From Mucilaginibacter ginsenosidivorax (lineage in GTDB: Bacteria > Bacteroidota > Bacteroidia > Sphingobacteriales > Sphingobacteriaceae): a DNA stretch of 64,000 bases. Shown piece after piece: positions 14,307 through 22,062 of the stretch. The notes below the pieces were generated by a model, which had not been told where the DNA came from, made no database searches, and was given only the letters and a program-made list of their open reading frames with translations. The stretch spans positions 6,944,001 to 7,008,000 of the forward strand of contig NZ_CP042437.1 in the NCBI RefSeq assembly GCF_007971525.1, in the 5' to 3' direction. Position 1 is the stretch's first letter. Each line of letters begins with the position of its first letter. The position numbers and the translations under genes were made by a program.

Positions 14307-14711
14307 ATGGATCCCGGTATTGAAAACAATATAGCTTCGTTTGAATCAAATCATAAATTGATTATTCCCGATGATCTTAAAGATTACTTTCGAACGTTTA
14401 ATGTTCATGTTTATGACCTCGATATGTTTTGCTTTTATGGTATTGATCAATTCAAATCAGTAAAGGATGAAGTTGGTGATTGGGGGGATTACAGGAATAT
14501 TGTAAACACTTTGCCGACGCACCAGGAATGCTTCGTTTTTAGCGATTATTTTTGTCACTTATGGATTTACACTATCAGATTATATGATGGGGCATCTGAA
14601 AAAAATGAAGTGTACGTTGTTTGTGGCAATAGCTTCAAGATAGTTGCCAACTCATTTAAAGAGTTTTTGGAAATTTATTTTAGTGAAGAAAGGGATAGCA
14701 TTTTTATTTAA
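14307..14711 (+). CDS. SMI1/KNR4 (SUKH)-like protein
   Basis: The protein has 134 residues from the ATG at 14307. The pattern is that of SUKH-fold proteins: an N-terminal helix (IASFESNHKLIIPDDLKDYFRTFN), strands with FYGIDQF, a VFSDYFCHLWIYTIRL segment, and a final VANSFKEFLEIYF helix. Many SUKH proteins are immunity partners of polymorphic toxins, but solitary copies of unknown role are common. No toxin gene is next to it. It starts 14 bp after mce, within an AATCAAGA word run. Confidence 0.65.
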   Translation: MDPGIENNIASFESNHKLIIPDDLKDYFRTFNVHVYDLDMFCFYGIDQFKSVKDEVGDWGDYRNIVNTLPTHQECFVFSDYFCHLWIYTIRLYDGASEKNEVYVVCGNSFKIVANSFKEFLEIYFSEERDSIFI

Positions 14712-14733
14712 TTAAAACTGCCAATTGAGTTCC

Positions 14734-14872
14734 GTCCCCTCAGGGTCTCTTTGAAAAAGGACCCTTAGGCATGTGGAGCACAATTTTACTCGATAAGCAG
14801 AATTTTATACAGCCATCGTATTTTCGACTGGCATTGGCCTTCGGGTCCTCTATCGAGAGACCCGAAGGGGAC
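14734..14872. repeat. Inverted repeat with GTCCCCT/AGGGGAC arms
   Basis: The left arm, GTCCCCTCAGGGTCTCT (14734-14750), pairs with the right arm, AGAGACCCGAAGGGGAC (14856-14872), with two mismatches. The loop of about 105 bases has further short inverted words such as AGGACCCT and GGGTCCT. Confidence 0.7.
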
Positions 14873-14955
14873 AGGAAATTTGTTTCTTTCGGGCACCTCG
14901 AACGCCGATCCTCGTGACACCCTCTTCCCGCCTGCAATTCTTTTTACTTTTGCCT

Positions 14956-14985
14956 TTTGAATTTTGAATTATTTCATTACATTTG
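14956..14985 (+). promoter_or_regulatory. Promoter of rpmE2
   Basis: TTTG (14956-14959) and TACATTTG (14978-14985) are 18 bp apart, a full match to the Bacteroidota -33/-7 arrangement, 40 bp before the rpmE2 start. Confidence 0.75.
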
Positions 14986-15024
14986 CGCCTCTTTTAAAGA
15001 CTACAGAAGATAAGTTTATATATA

Positions 15025-15273
15025 ATGAAAAAAGATCTGCATCCAAAAAACTATAGATTAGTTGTGTTTAAAGACATGTCGAACGAATATGCCTTTATCA
15101 CTAAATCTTGCATCGATACACGTGAATCCATTAAATGGGAAGACGGTAACGAGTATCCATTGATCAAATTAGAAATTTCGCACACATCGCATCCTTTCTA
15201 TACCGGTAAAATGAAACTGGTTGATACTGCTGGTCGTATCGATAAATTCCGTACACGTTACAACAAGAAATAA
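15025..15273 (+). CDS. rpmE2: 50S ribosomal protein L31 type B
   Basis: The protein has 82 residues. The sequence from MKKDLHPKNYRLVVF through ISHTSHPFYTGKMK to DTAGRIDKFRTRY is diagnostic of L31. The zinc-binding cysteine pairs of type A are missing and the length is that of the type B, zinc-free form. It is a component of the large ribosomal subunit at the inter-subunit bridge. It is transcribed alone between its own promoter and a terminator. Confidence 0.97.
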   Translation: MKKDLHPKNYRLVVFKDMSNEYAFITKSCIDTRESIKWEDGNEYPLIKLEISHTSHPFYTGKMKLVDTAGRIDKFRTRYNKK

Positions 15274-15297
15274 TTGCTTGTTTAATTAAATATTTAC

Positions 15298-15329
15298 AAG
15301 TCTCCCGACGTATCGGGGGACTTTTTTTA
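15298..15329 (+). terminator. Intrinsic terminator after rpmE2
   Basis: AGTCTCCCGA pairs with TCGGGGGACT around a CGTA loop (one mismatch), followed by seven T residues. The T run merges directly into the -7 element of the next gene. Confidence 0.9.
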
Positions 15330-15335
15330 TTTTTG
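15328..15335 (+). promoter_or_regulatory. -7 element of the GlmU-like gene, overlapping the terminator tail
   Basis: TATTTTTG matches TAnnTTTG. It uses the last T of the rpmE2 terminator and ends 4 bp before the ATG at 15340, so transcription would start at or next to the start codon. Confidence 0.55.
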
Positions 15336-15339
15336 CGCC

Positions 15340-16524
15340 ATGGCTCTTATTCTTTTCGACGATAACGCACACCAAACTTTACTGCCGCTTACCTATACCC
15401 GGCCAGTTGCCGATTTACGCATTGGTATTATGACCATTGCCGAAAAATGGGCTAAACATTTAAACACAACCACCTCGTTCCATACACTTGATTATTTGCA
15501 GGCCAAGTTCCCGATAAATATTGAGGATGATAACCTGTTTATCAATGGCGCTGTTTGCCCTGATGAAGGTTTACTGGAGGCTATTAGTAACCTGCAAACA
15601 GGCGAAGCATTAAAACATAACGACCAGTTACTGGCCGTACGTTTAAACCAGGCTGGCGCAGAAAGTTTTGACCCGGTAGCTGTGTTTGATAAAATTATAC
15701 CTTACACCACTCTTTTTGTATCGATAAAATATCCCGAAGATATTTTCAGGAAAAATGATATCGAACTGCGTAAAGATTACCAGCTGCTTACCAAAGGCCG
15801 TACCAGCGCTACTATAAGCGCTACCAACGTAATTATCGGCAACGATTTTTTTGCCGAAGAAGGTGCTGTTGCCGAATGCTCTACATTTAACACTACCAAC
15901 GGCCCCATTTATCTATCGGCTAATACCGAGATTTGGGAAGGTACCCACATTAGGGGGGCTTTTGCCATTTGCGAGCATTCGCAGGTTAAAATGGGGGCCA
16001 AAATTTATGGCGCAACCACAGTTGGCCCATACTCAAGGGTTGGCGGCGAATTAAATAATGCCGTGATCTGGGGCTATTCATCTAAAGGGCACGAAGGTTA
16101 TTTAGGTAACTCGGTGCTTGGCGAATGGTGCAATATCGGCGCCGACAGCAATAACTCCAACCTGAAAAATAATTACGACGAGGTAAAGCTTTGGGATTAT
16201 AACACCATGCGCTTTCGTAAAACGGGCCTGCAGTTTTGCGGCTTGATCATGGCCGATCATTCAAAATGTGCCATTAATACCATGTTTAATACAGGTACGG
16301 TAGTGGGTGTTAGCGCCAATGTGTTTGGCGCAGGTTTCCCGCGTAATTTTGTGGCCGATTTTTCATGGGGTGGCGCGCAGGGTTTTGAGGTTTATTCGCT
16401 CAAAAAAATGTTTGCCACAGCCCAAAAAGTATTCGACCGCCGCGACCATCGCAACTTTGACGAAACAGAACAGAATATATTAGCCAAAGTATTTGAATTA
16501 ACAGAGGAGTATCGGAGGTTTTAG
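15340..16524 (+). CDS. GlmU-family sugar nucleotidyltransferase-like protein
   Basis: The protein has 394 residues. The N-terminal half begins ALILFDDNAHQTLLPLTYTRPVADLRIG, typical of the Bacteroidota GlmU-family protein annotated as a putative sugar nucleotidyltransferase. From about residue 180 there are hexapeptide-type repeats that form a left-handed beta helix (isoleucine/glycine-rich turns such as GAKIYGATTVGPYSRVGGEL). The canonical pyrophosphorylase signature LAAGxGxRM is absent, so the exact nucleotidyl-transfer activity is uncertain. It probably acts in sugar-nucleotide metabolism for envelope synthesis. Its start is 4 bp from the -7 element. Confidence 0.75.
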   Translation: MALILFDDNAHQTLLPLTYTRPVADLRIGIMTIAEKWAKHLNTTTSFHTLDYLQAKFPINIEDDNLFINGAVCPDEGLLEAISNLQTGEALKHNDQLLAVRLNQAGAESFDPVAVFDKIIPYTTLFVSIKYPEDIFRKNDIELRKDYQLLTKGRTSATISATNVIIGNDFFAEEGAVAECSTFNTTNGPIYLSANTEIWEGTHIRGAFAICEHSQVKMGAKIYGATTVGPYSRVGGELNNAVIWGYSSKGHEGYLGNSVLGEWCNIGADSNNSNLKNNYDEVKLWDYNTMRFRKTGLQFCGLIMADHSKCAINTMFNTGTVVGVSANVFGAGFPRNFVADFSWGGAQGFEVYSLKKMFATAQKVFDRRDHRNFDETEQNILAKVFELTEEYRRF

Positions 16525-16735
16525 TGAGTGGTTGAGTAAGTTGATTGGGTTGAATAGGTTGGATTAGGTTGATTGAGTTTTAATATCTCTATTAATATTT
16601 TTTGAATAAATCAAATTCAACGCAATGCAGGTCAACCTAACTCAGCCCAATCAACTTAATCCAACTCATTCAACCCAATCCAACTGAATCAACCCAATCT
16701 AACTAAATCAACACAATCAACTAAAATATAACACA
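16525..16735. repeat. Inverted word repeat (GGTTGA/TCAACC words) before tpiA
   Basis: The left arm (about 16527-16580) is a run of words such as TTGATTGGGTTGAATAGG; the right arm (about 16630-16725) is a longer run of the complementary words TCAACC, CAATCAACT and AATCCAACT. The arms can pair in several registers. The words were not seen in other spacers of the window. Confidence 0.8.
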
Positions 16736-17500
16736 ATGAGAAAAAAAATTGTTGCCGGAAACTGGAAAATGAACCTTGACTATAACGAAGGTTTAGGTGT
16801 ATTTACCGAAATCATTAACATGGTTAAAGACGAGGTTACCGGTACCCAGGAAGCGGTTATTTGCAGCCCTTTTATCCATATCAATAGCCTGGTACAATTG
16901 GCAAAAGGTTACAATAAAGTATCTGTTGGCGCCCAAAACGCCCACCAGGCCGAAAGCGGCGCCTATACAGGCGAAATTTCTGCCCGGATGATTAAATCTA
17001 TCGGCGCGGCATACGTTATTCTTGGTCACTCAGAGCGCCGCCAGTATTTTGGCGAAACCAACGAGCTTTTGGCTAAAAAAACGGATACCGTTTTAAAACA
17101 CGATTTGCGCCCTATATTCTGCATCGGCGAAACCTTGGAGGAGCGCGAAGCCAACGAGCACTTTGATGTCATCAAATCGCAGCTTGTTGAAGGTGTTTTT
17201 CATTTGGATGCCGAACAGTTTGGTAAACTTGTATTAGCTTATGAGCCGGTTTGGGCTATAGGCACAGGTGTTACCGCTTCGTCCGCGCAAGCGCAGGAAA
17301 TTCATGAGTTTATCCGTAAAGAAATTGCCGCTAAATACAGCCAGGAAGTTGCTGATAATACAACCATTTTATACGGTGGTAGCTGCAACCCTAAAAACGC
17401 TGCCGAACTGTTTGCCTGCCCCGATATTGATGGCGGCCTGATAGGTGGCGCATCACTGAAATCGCGCGATTTTGTGGATATTATTAAGGCGTTCAACTAA
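16736..17500 (+). CDS. tpiA: Triosephosphate isomerase
   Basis: The protein has 254 residues, the usual length. Signatures are the opening RKKIVAGNWKMN with the substrate-binding Asn and Lys, the catalytic His in ILGHSERRQYFGE, the catalytic Glu in AYEPVWAIGTG, and the phosphate-binding YGGS and GGLIGGASL near the end. It interconverts dihydroxyacetone phosphate and glyceraldehyde 3-phosphate in glycolysis and gluconeogenesis. Confidence 0.98.
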   Translation: MRKKIVAGNWKMNLDYNEGLGVFTEIINMVKDEVTGTQEAVICSPFIHINSLVQLAKGYNKVSVGAQNAHQAESGAYTGEISARMIKSIGAAYVILGHSERRQYFGETNELLAKKTDTVLKHDLRPIFCIGETLEEREANEHFDVIKSQLVEGVFHLDAEQFGKLVLAYEPVWAIGTGVTASSAQAQEIHEFIRKEIAAKYSQEVADNTTILYGGSCNPKNAAELFACPDIDGGLIGGASLKSRDFVDIIKAFN

Positions 17501-17648
17501 GATGTGAGATGTTAGATTTGAGATATGAGATTGGCTTCGCTTGTTTCTTATCTCAAATCTGATTCCAAACAGAAGCTAAAAAAATGTGTTAGATAGAAAG
17601 GTGCGGGATATGTGTCTCAAATCTCATATCACACATCTCAAATCTAAA
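17501..17648. repeat. Inverted word repeat (GAGAT/ATCTC words) after tpiA
   Basis: The left arm (about 17502-17532) has TGAGATGTTAGATTTGAGAT-type words; complementary ATCTCAAATCT words occur at 17549-17562 and 17617-17646. Several alternative stems are possible. Confidence 0.75.
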
Positions 17649-17650
17649 GC

Positions 17651-18112
17651 ATGAGAACTTTTCTGCCGCCACTTATTGCATTTATGGCATTTTCGGTGTT
17701 TGTAATTACAAGCGCTTATGCCAATGCTATGCAGGTGGGGGATATGGGCGAGGGTAATGTTCATGCATTTATGGCCTGCTTTTATTATTGCTGGCCTTTA
17801 TACTTTATATGCGCCATACTTACCCAATGGATTATAATTGTGCCGGTTTGGGAAAGCTTTGTATTGCGGTCGGCTATTGGGGCATTGGTGACTTTTGCAA
17901 TTGTGGCTGTGGTTTGTGCGCTTGCCGCCGGAGGGGTCGCATATTTTATATGGGACGATCAGTCCGGCTACGATAGCCTGATTGGGCTAACAACTATCAT
18001 GTTAATGATACAGCTGGCTTACTGGGCTATTAACTTTTTTATTTTGTTTTTAGTAACAGGGAAGGCTGTTAAGCTGAAGACAAAACACGAAACGGTTGCT
18101 GCTGAAGAGTAA
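17651..18112 (+). CDS. Small membrane protein of unknown function
   Basis: The protein has 153 residues with four hydrophobic segments at about 4-25, 40-65, 72-97 and 108-135, and a charged C-terminal tail. I do not recognise the family. The gene starts right after the word-repeat spacer downstream of tpiA and ends before the second copy of the 81-bp hairpin element. No catalytic motif is visible. Confidence 0.6.
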   Translation: MRTFLPPLIAFMAFSVFVITSAYANAMQVGDMGEGNVHAFMACFYYCWPLYFICAILTQWIIIVPVWESFVLRSAIGALVTFAIVAVVCALAAGGVAYFIWDDQSGYDSLIGLTTIMLMIQLAYWAINFFILFLVTGKAVKLKTKHETVAAEE

Positions 18113-18216
18113 AAATATGAAATAAAAACTATGTTATTGCGGGTATCCATCAGGATTATCCTGAAAAAATCGTTATGACATGCGACGGAATATAATCAAA
18201 CCAATGCACTAAACTA

Positions 18217-18297
18217 CCGTCATTGCGAGGCACGAAGCAATCCCGAACTATTTGGGACTGAGCATGTCGGGGATTGCTTCGTGCCTCGCAATGACGG
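18217..18297. repeat. 81-bp interspersed hairpin element, copy 2
   Basis: It has the same 28-bp perfect arms as 11247-11327; only a few loop bases differ. Flanking similarity to copy 1 (for example CAGGnnnnnCCTGAAAAAA on the left and GTGTCATTnT on the right) shows that the older repeat unit is about 200 bp. Confidence 0.85.
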
Positions 18298-18351
18298 GTA
18301 TTTGTATTGATAATCAGAAACTTATAAACGTGTCATTGTTAAAAGGGGCTT

Positions 18352-19188
18352 ATGAATTACTACGAATTACTTTTTACCACTATAACTACCGAAGATTACC
18401 AGCAGGATTTGTTGATAAATGCCCTGGGCGAAATTGGTTTTGATACTTTTGAAGAGCTGGAGCTTGGCTTTAAAGCTTATATTCCGGTGGATACTTTTGA
18501 TGAGGCCGTGCTCATTGAACAGCTATCGCCATATAGGGATATGTTTACTTTTAGCTACGAGATAACACTTATCCCGCAAAAAAACTGGAATGAGGTTTGG
18601 GAAAGTAATTTTGAGCCGATAGAAATTAGCGACAAAATTTATGTAAGGGCAACTTTTCATCCCGCCCGGCCGGAGTTTCCGTATGAGATAGTGATAGACC
18701 CCAAAATGGCTTTTGGTACGGGCCATCATCAAACTACATCAATGATGCTGGCGTTGATGCTGGAAAACGAATATGCGGGTAAAAACGTATTGGATATGGG
18801 CTGTGGCACCGGTATCCTGGCTATTATGGCATCCAAATTGGGCGCCGCCCAGGTAACTGCTATTGATTATGATCCGGTTTGTTATGAAAGCACCATCGAA
18901 AACTCTGCCTTAAACAATATTGCAAATATTACCCCGCTTTGCGGCTCAAAAGAGGCGATACCTGATGAGCAATACGATACCATATTGGCCAACATTAACC
19001 GCAACATCCTGTTAGACCAGATGCAGCGTTACGCCGAAGTATTAAAACCCGAAGGCGAGATCTATTTCAGCGGCTTCTACGAATCGCCCGACCTGGATAT
19101 CATTACCGACGAGGCGCGTAAACACGGCCTGAAGTACATTACCCACAAAAAGGATAAAGATTGGGTAGCCGCCAAGTTTGTGAAATAG
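18352..19188 (+). CDS. prmA: Ribosomal protein L11 methyltransferase
   Basis: The protein has 278 residues. The N-terminal domain (about 1-95) includes QKNWNEVWESNFEPI; the SAM-binding methyltransferase domain has MAFGTGHHQTT, VLDMGCGTGILAI and the LANINRNILLD motif typical of PrmA. It trimethylates ribosomal protein L11. It is transcribed alone, following the repeat element. Confidence 0.95.
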   Translation: MNYYELLFTTITTEDYQQDLLINALGEIGFDTFEELELGFKAYIPVDTFDEAVLIEQLSPYRDMFTFSYEITLIPQKNWNEVWESNFEPIEISDKIYVRATFHPARPEFPYEIVIDPKMAFGTGHHQTTSMMLALMLENEYAGKNVLDMGCGTGILAIMASKLGAAQVTAIDYDPVCYESTIENSALNNIANITPLCGSKEAIPDEQYDTILANINRNILLDQMQRYAEVLKPEGEIYFSGFYESPDLDIITDEARKHGLKYITHKKDKDWVAAKFVK

Positions 19189-19191
19189 GCC

Positions 19192-19276
19192 AGCCCCCTC
19201 TAAATCTCCCCCGGAAGGGGGAGACTTGCGAGTTTTAAATAAAGCCCTCCCTACCGGAGAGGGTTTGGGTGGGGCT
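19192..19276. repeat. GC-rich interspersed repeat (CCCCCTCTAAATCTCCCCC type)
   Basis: It starts AGCCCCCTCTAAATCTCCCC and ends GGGTTTGGGTGGGGCT, so the ends are complementary. A close copy is at 58688-58774, and half-elements in inverted orientation occur at 25425 and 25600. The right end supplies the first bases of the stop codon of the minus-strand gene at 19275. Confidence 0.8.
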
Positions 19277-19919
19277 AATATCCCAACGTAAACCTTCTTT
19301 TTACAAACTGGTTGTTTTCCAGTTCGTCAAGTATGGCAACGGCCATATCCTCTACACTGATATCTGCATGACCTGCTTCATCAAATACGGGTTCATCAGT
19401 ACCTAAGCGAAATTTTCCAGTGCGCTCGCCTGGGTGCAGGTTAATGGCGGGGCTTAAAAATGTCCAGTCAAGGTCTTCTTCTTTTTTAAGGATGCTCAGG
19501 TAATCGCGGGCCGCGGTGGCGCCTGCTTTCCACTCGGCCGGGAACTGAGGGGTATCAACCAACTGTAAACCTGGAGCGGCATACAAGCTGCCGGCGCCCC
19601 CAATAACCAACAAACGTTTTACGCCCGATTGTTTTACAGCCTGTTGAATAAGTTCTGACCCTTTCAGGAAATCGTTATACAGGTTTGGATTGCCCCAGCC
19701 AGCGTTAAACGAGCTCACCACGGCATCATGGCCCTCAAGCGCAGCTGCAAGCTTGCCGGTGTCAAAAATATCAACAGCGGCGGTTGTAAGCTTATCGCTG
19801 TTAACTTCAATAGTTTGAGTGTTGCGGGCTATCGCGGTTACAGCGTATCCGCGTGTTAAAGCCTCGGCTAATACTGCTTTGCCTACAAAGCCGGTTGCGC
19901 CTATCAGTGCTAATTTCAT
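19275..19919 (-). CDS. NAD(P)-binding oxidoreductase, YwnB-like
   Basis: The protein has 214 residues. The Rossmann dinucleotide motif GATGFVGKAV is at residues 8-17; the later segments VVSSFNAGWGNPNLYNDF, VGGAGSLY and DWTFLSPAINLHPGERTG are typical of the NAD(P)H-binding family that includes Bacillus YwnB and human BVR-B-like reductases. The substrate is unknown. An Rrf2-family regulator lies 54 bp upstream in the same direction, an arrangement also known for ywnA-ywnB, so the regulator probably controls it. Its stop codon falls at the edge of a GC-rich repeat. Confidence 0.8.
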   Translation of the reverse strand: MKLALIGATGFVGKAVLAEALTRGYAVTAIARNTQTIEVNSDKLTTAAVDIFDTGKLAAALEGHDAVVSSFNAGWGNPNLYNDFLKGSELIQQAVKQSGVKRLLVIGGAGSLYAAPGLQLVDTPQFPAEWKAGATAARDYLSILKKEEDLDWTFLSPAINLHPGERTGKFRLGTDEPVFDEAGHADISVEDMAVAILDELENNQFVKRRFTLGY

Positions 19920-19973
19920 AATTGTTGTTTTTTATATTGTAATTTAATTTGTTACAGTTTTGTGTAAATTTTT

Positions 19974-20381
19974 TTACTCGAATTTACTGCTGAAGTCAGC
20001 CAAAGTCATTGTTTTTAGTTTGTTAAATATGGTGGTATCAACTTCTTCGGCCAAATCATCCAGGTGCTGGCTTATTTGTTTACCTACCGGACATGCCGGA
20101 TTGGGCTTATTTTTTGCCTGGCCCAGGGCTGGCGCAACTTTTACGGCCCTGTACACATCGCTGAAGGAAATTTTATCGGCCGGCAGGGCCAAACTATAAC
20201 CACCAGCTTTACCTTCTTTACTATCTATTAAACCGTATTTGCGCAGGTTACTAATTTCCTTACGTACCAATACTGGATTGATATTGATGCTGCCGGCAAT
20301 ATAATCAGACGACAATAGCTCGCCCGGCTGCGCATTGAGCAGGGTAAGGATATGTACAGCTATTTGAAATTGTCCGTTCAT
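19974..20381 (-). CDS. Rrf2-family transcriptional regulator, YwnA-like
   Basis: The protein has 135 residues. The winged helix-turn-helix (about 1-80) includes LLSSDYIAGSININPVLVRKEISNLRKYGLI and the wing KAGGYSLA. A single cysteine (about residue 97, in PNPACPVG) remains, so it lacks the three-cysteine cluster site of IscR or NsrR; it fits the YwnA/thiol-sensing branch. It likely represses itself and the downstream oxidoreductase. Its promoter at 20405-20435 is well formed. Confidence 0.88.
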   Translation of the reverse strand: MNGQFQIAVHILTLLNAQPGELLSSDYIAGSININPVLVRKEISNLRKYGLIDSKEGKAGGYSLALPADKISFSDVYRAVKVAPALGQAKNKPNPACPVGKQISQHLDDLAEEVDTTIFNKLKTMTLADFSSKFE

Positions 20382-20404
20382 CTGTAATTTTAATTATTAC
20401 AGTA

Positions 20405-20435
20405 CAAAGGTAGTCTGGTTATTTATAAATACAAA
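20405..20435 (-). promoter_or_regulatory. Promoter of the Rrf2 regulator
   Basis: On the minus strand TTTG (20432-20435) and TACCTTTG (20405-20412) are 19 bp apart, a full Bacteroidota promoter, 24 bp before the start codon. Confidence 0.75.
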
Positions 20436-20582
20436 TTATTTTTAACTGTTGTTTTTTTAATTACAGTTTTGTGATAATTCGCCGTTTTACCCCGGATACT
20501 AAAAATTATTTACAGAAGCTTTGCTTATATTGTGCCATCTGAATTTCTGTTGGCACCCGTAATCCGAAGCGCTTAAATATTT

Positions 20583-21440
20583 ATGGGCTTATTTAATATT
20601 TTTAAAAAGAAAACCGCACTACCAGCTAATGAGCCGGAAGCCGAATTGGAGCGTTTAGAGAATTTCCCTGAATTGTTGATGTTTAAATTGCTTTTTATTA
20701 ACAAGCCGGAGCTTAATATTAATAAAATACTAACCGAAGCGAAGACGTATTTCACAAACATTGAGGGCTCGGAGAATGAGGGTTCTCTTTTATTTTCATT
20801 TCCAGGTATCAAGATTGAGTTTGCAGACGCGATTATAGATGCGCAATGTGTTATAGCCCAAAACGAAAATATAAGCTTGCCCGAAACTGCGTTTCAACAA
20901 AACTGGAATTGGCAGGAAGCTAATGATGTAGCTGCCGAATGTAAATACGAAGTATTGGTTACCGATATGCTTTCGCGAATGCTTGAATATAAGCAAAGGG
21001 TAAATTGGTTTATGAACTTTTTGGTAGCTGTAACCAGGGCCACTAAACCCGATGCTGTTTACTCTTTTCACAGCCAAAAAATAATTAAGCCTGCCGATTT
21101 GATAAGTAACTGGGATAGTGTAGAAAAACAGGCTTTATACAGCATATGTAATGTACGGCTTTACAACATAAGCGATTCGGCTAAAAAAGAATTACTGATG
21201 GATACGGTTGGGCTCCATTCGCTTGGGTTACCTGATTTTCAGATAAGGTTTGTGGATTTTGAAGCTAACGAAATTGCCGGTTTATTGTGGAATTACGCCT
21301 ATTATATTTACGACTACGGAGATGTAATAGAAAACGGGAATACACTGGAAGGTACTACAACCGGCACCAAATGGAAATGCGAAAGAATTGTATCGCCACT
21401 CAATCCGGAGCGGGTTATTATAAGCGTGCTCCCTAACTAA
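20583..21440 (+). CDS. DUF4261 protein
   Basis: The protein has 285 residues. The C-terminal part carries the conserved segment LLMDTVGLHSLGLPDFQIRFVDFEANEIAGLL, characteristic of DUF4261; the N-terminal half is alpha/beta with a conserved FPGIKIEFADAIIDAQ. No signal peptide is present; the function of the family is unknown. It is transcribed alone between the Rrf2 promoter region and a 252-bp spacer in which I see nothing clear. Confidence 0.75.
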   Translation: MGLFNIFKKKTALPANEPEAELERLENFPELLMFKLLFINKPELNINKILTEAKTYFTNIEGSENEGSLLFSFPGIKIEFADAIIDAQCVIAQNENISLPETAFQQNWNWQEANDVAAECKYEVLVTDMLSRMLEYKQRVNWFMNFLVAVTRATKPDAVYSFHSQKIIKPADLISNWDSVEKQALYSICNVRLYNISDSAKKELLMDTVGLHSLGLPDFQIRFVDFEANEIAGLLWNYAYYIYDYGDVIENGNTLEGTTTGTKWKCERIVSPLNPERVIISVLPN

Positions 21441-21692
21441 TTTTCAGCTTAACTTAGCCGAGATAATAGCGTATTTTATAAGTTTGAACATTAATTATTA
21501 ACTACCCTGCAAGGGAATAACAATGACGTTTTGCACCTACTTACTGGGCTGTAACGCAGACAATTGCGATTTATTTTGTTTGTTTGCGTTTTTAAATAAA
21601 ATATTGTGCAAATTAGTTGATAATTAGCGTGATAATAAATATTATTGCAAAGTAATTAACTTTTGCGAAACCTTTACAATTATTGAATTTAC

Positions 21693-22034
21693 ATGAAAAC
21701 ACTTGGAAAAAAAATCAGACTATTACGTCATCAAAAAGGGTGGAGCCAGGAGGATGTTGCAAAACGGTTAGATATTTCCATTCCCGCTTTCTCGAAGATA
21801 GAGACGGGTATTACCGACATTAATTTATCAAGACTTGAACAAATAGCAACTTTGTTCGAAATGTCAGTAGTTCAGCTACTTACTTTTAATGATGCCGATC
21901 AGGATCAAAAATTTGTTAACGAATTGGAAACAGTTAACAAACGTTTAATGGATCGTGAAACCGAAGTTATCGATCTGCAGAAAAAGGTAATTGAGCTGTT
22001 TGAAGAGCTTAGGCACTCAAAAGCTACCGCATAA
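21693..22034 (+). CDS. XRE-family regulator with C-terminal coiled coil
   Basis: The protein has 113 residues. Residues about 3-62 form an HTH_3 domain (KIRLLRHQKGWSQEDVAKRLDISIPAFSKIETG). Residues about 70-110 are heptad-like (VNELETVNKRLMDRETEVIDLQKKVIELFEELR), consistent with a dimerising coiled coil. Targets are unknown. Similar stand-alone regulators are common in Bacteroidota. It converges on the GNAT-like gene, with a hairpin between them. Confidence 0.85.
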   Translation: MKTLGKKIRLLRHQKGWSQEDVAKRLDISIPAFSKIETGITDINLSRLEQIATLFEMSVVQLLTFNDADQDQKFVNELETVNKRLMDRETEVIDLQKKVIELFEELRHSKATA

Positions 22035-22038
22035 ATTT

Positions 22039-22060
22039 AAACCCGGCTGCAACCGGGTTT
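22039..22060. terminator. Hairpin between convergent genes
   Basis: AAACCCGG pairs with CCGGGTTT around a six-base loop. The T tract is short on both sides, so efficiency is uncertain; the position between two stop codons suits a shared terminator. Confidence 0.6.
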
Positions 22061-22062
22061 GC

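Larger units (their letters stand above)
14712..15024. other. 313-bp gap with hairpin and rpmE2 promoter
   Basis: It holds a long-range inverted repeat (14734-14872) and the rpmE2 promoter (14956-14985). The 65-codon open frame on the minus strand here lies across the repeat and has no family resemblance. Confidence 0.6.

Noticed and set aside
14740..14937. 65-codon minus-strand frame before rpmE2
   Set aside because: It lies across an inverted repeat and close to the rpmE2 promoter; composition is not protein-like.
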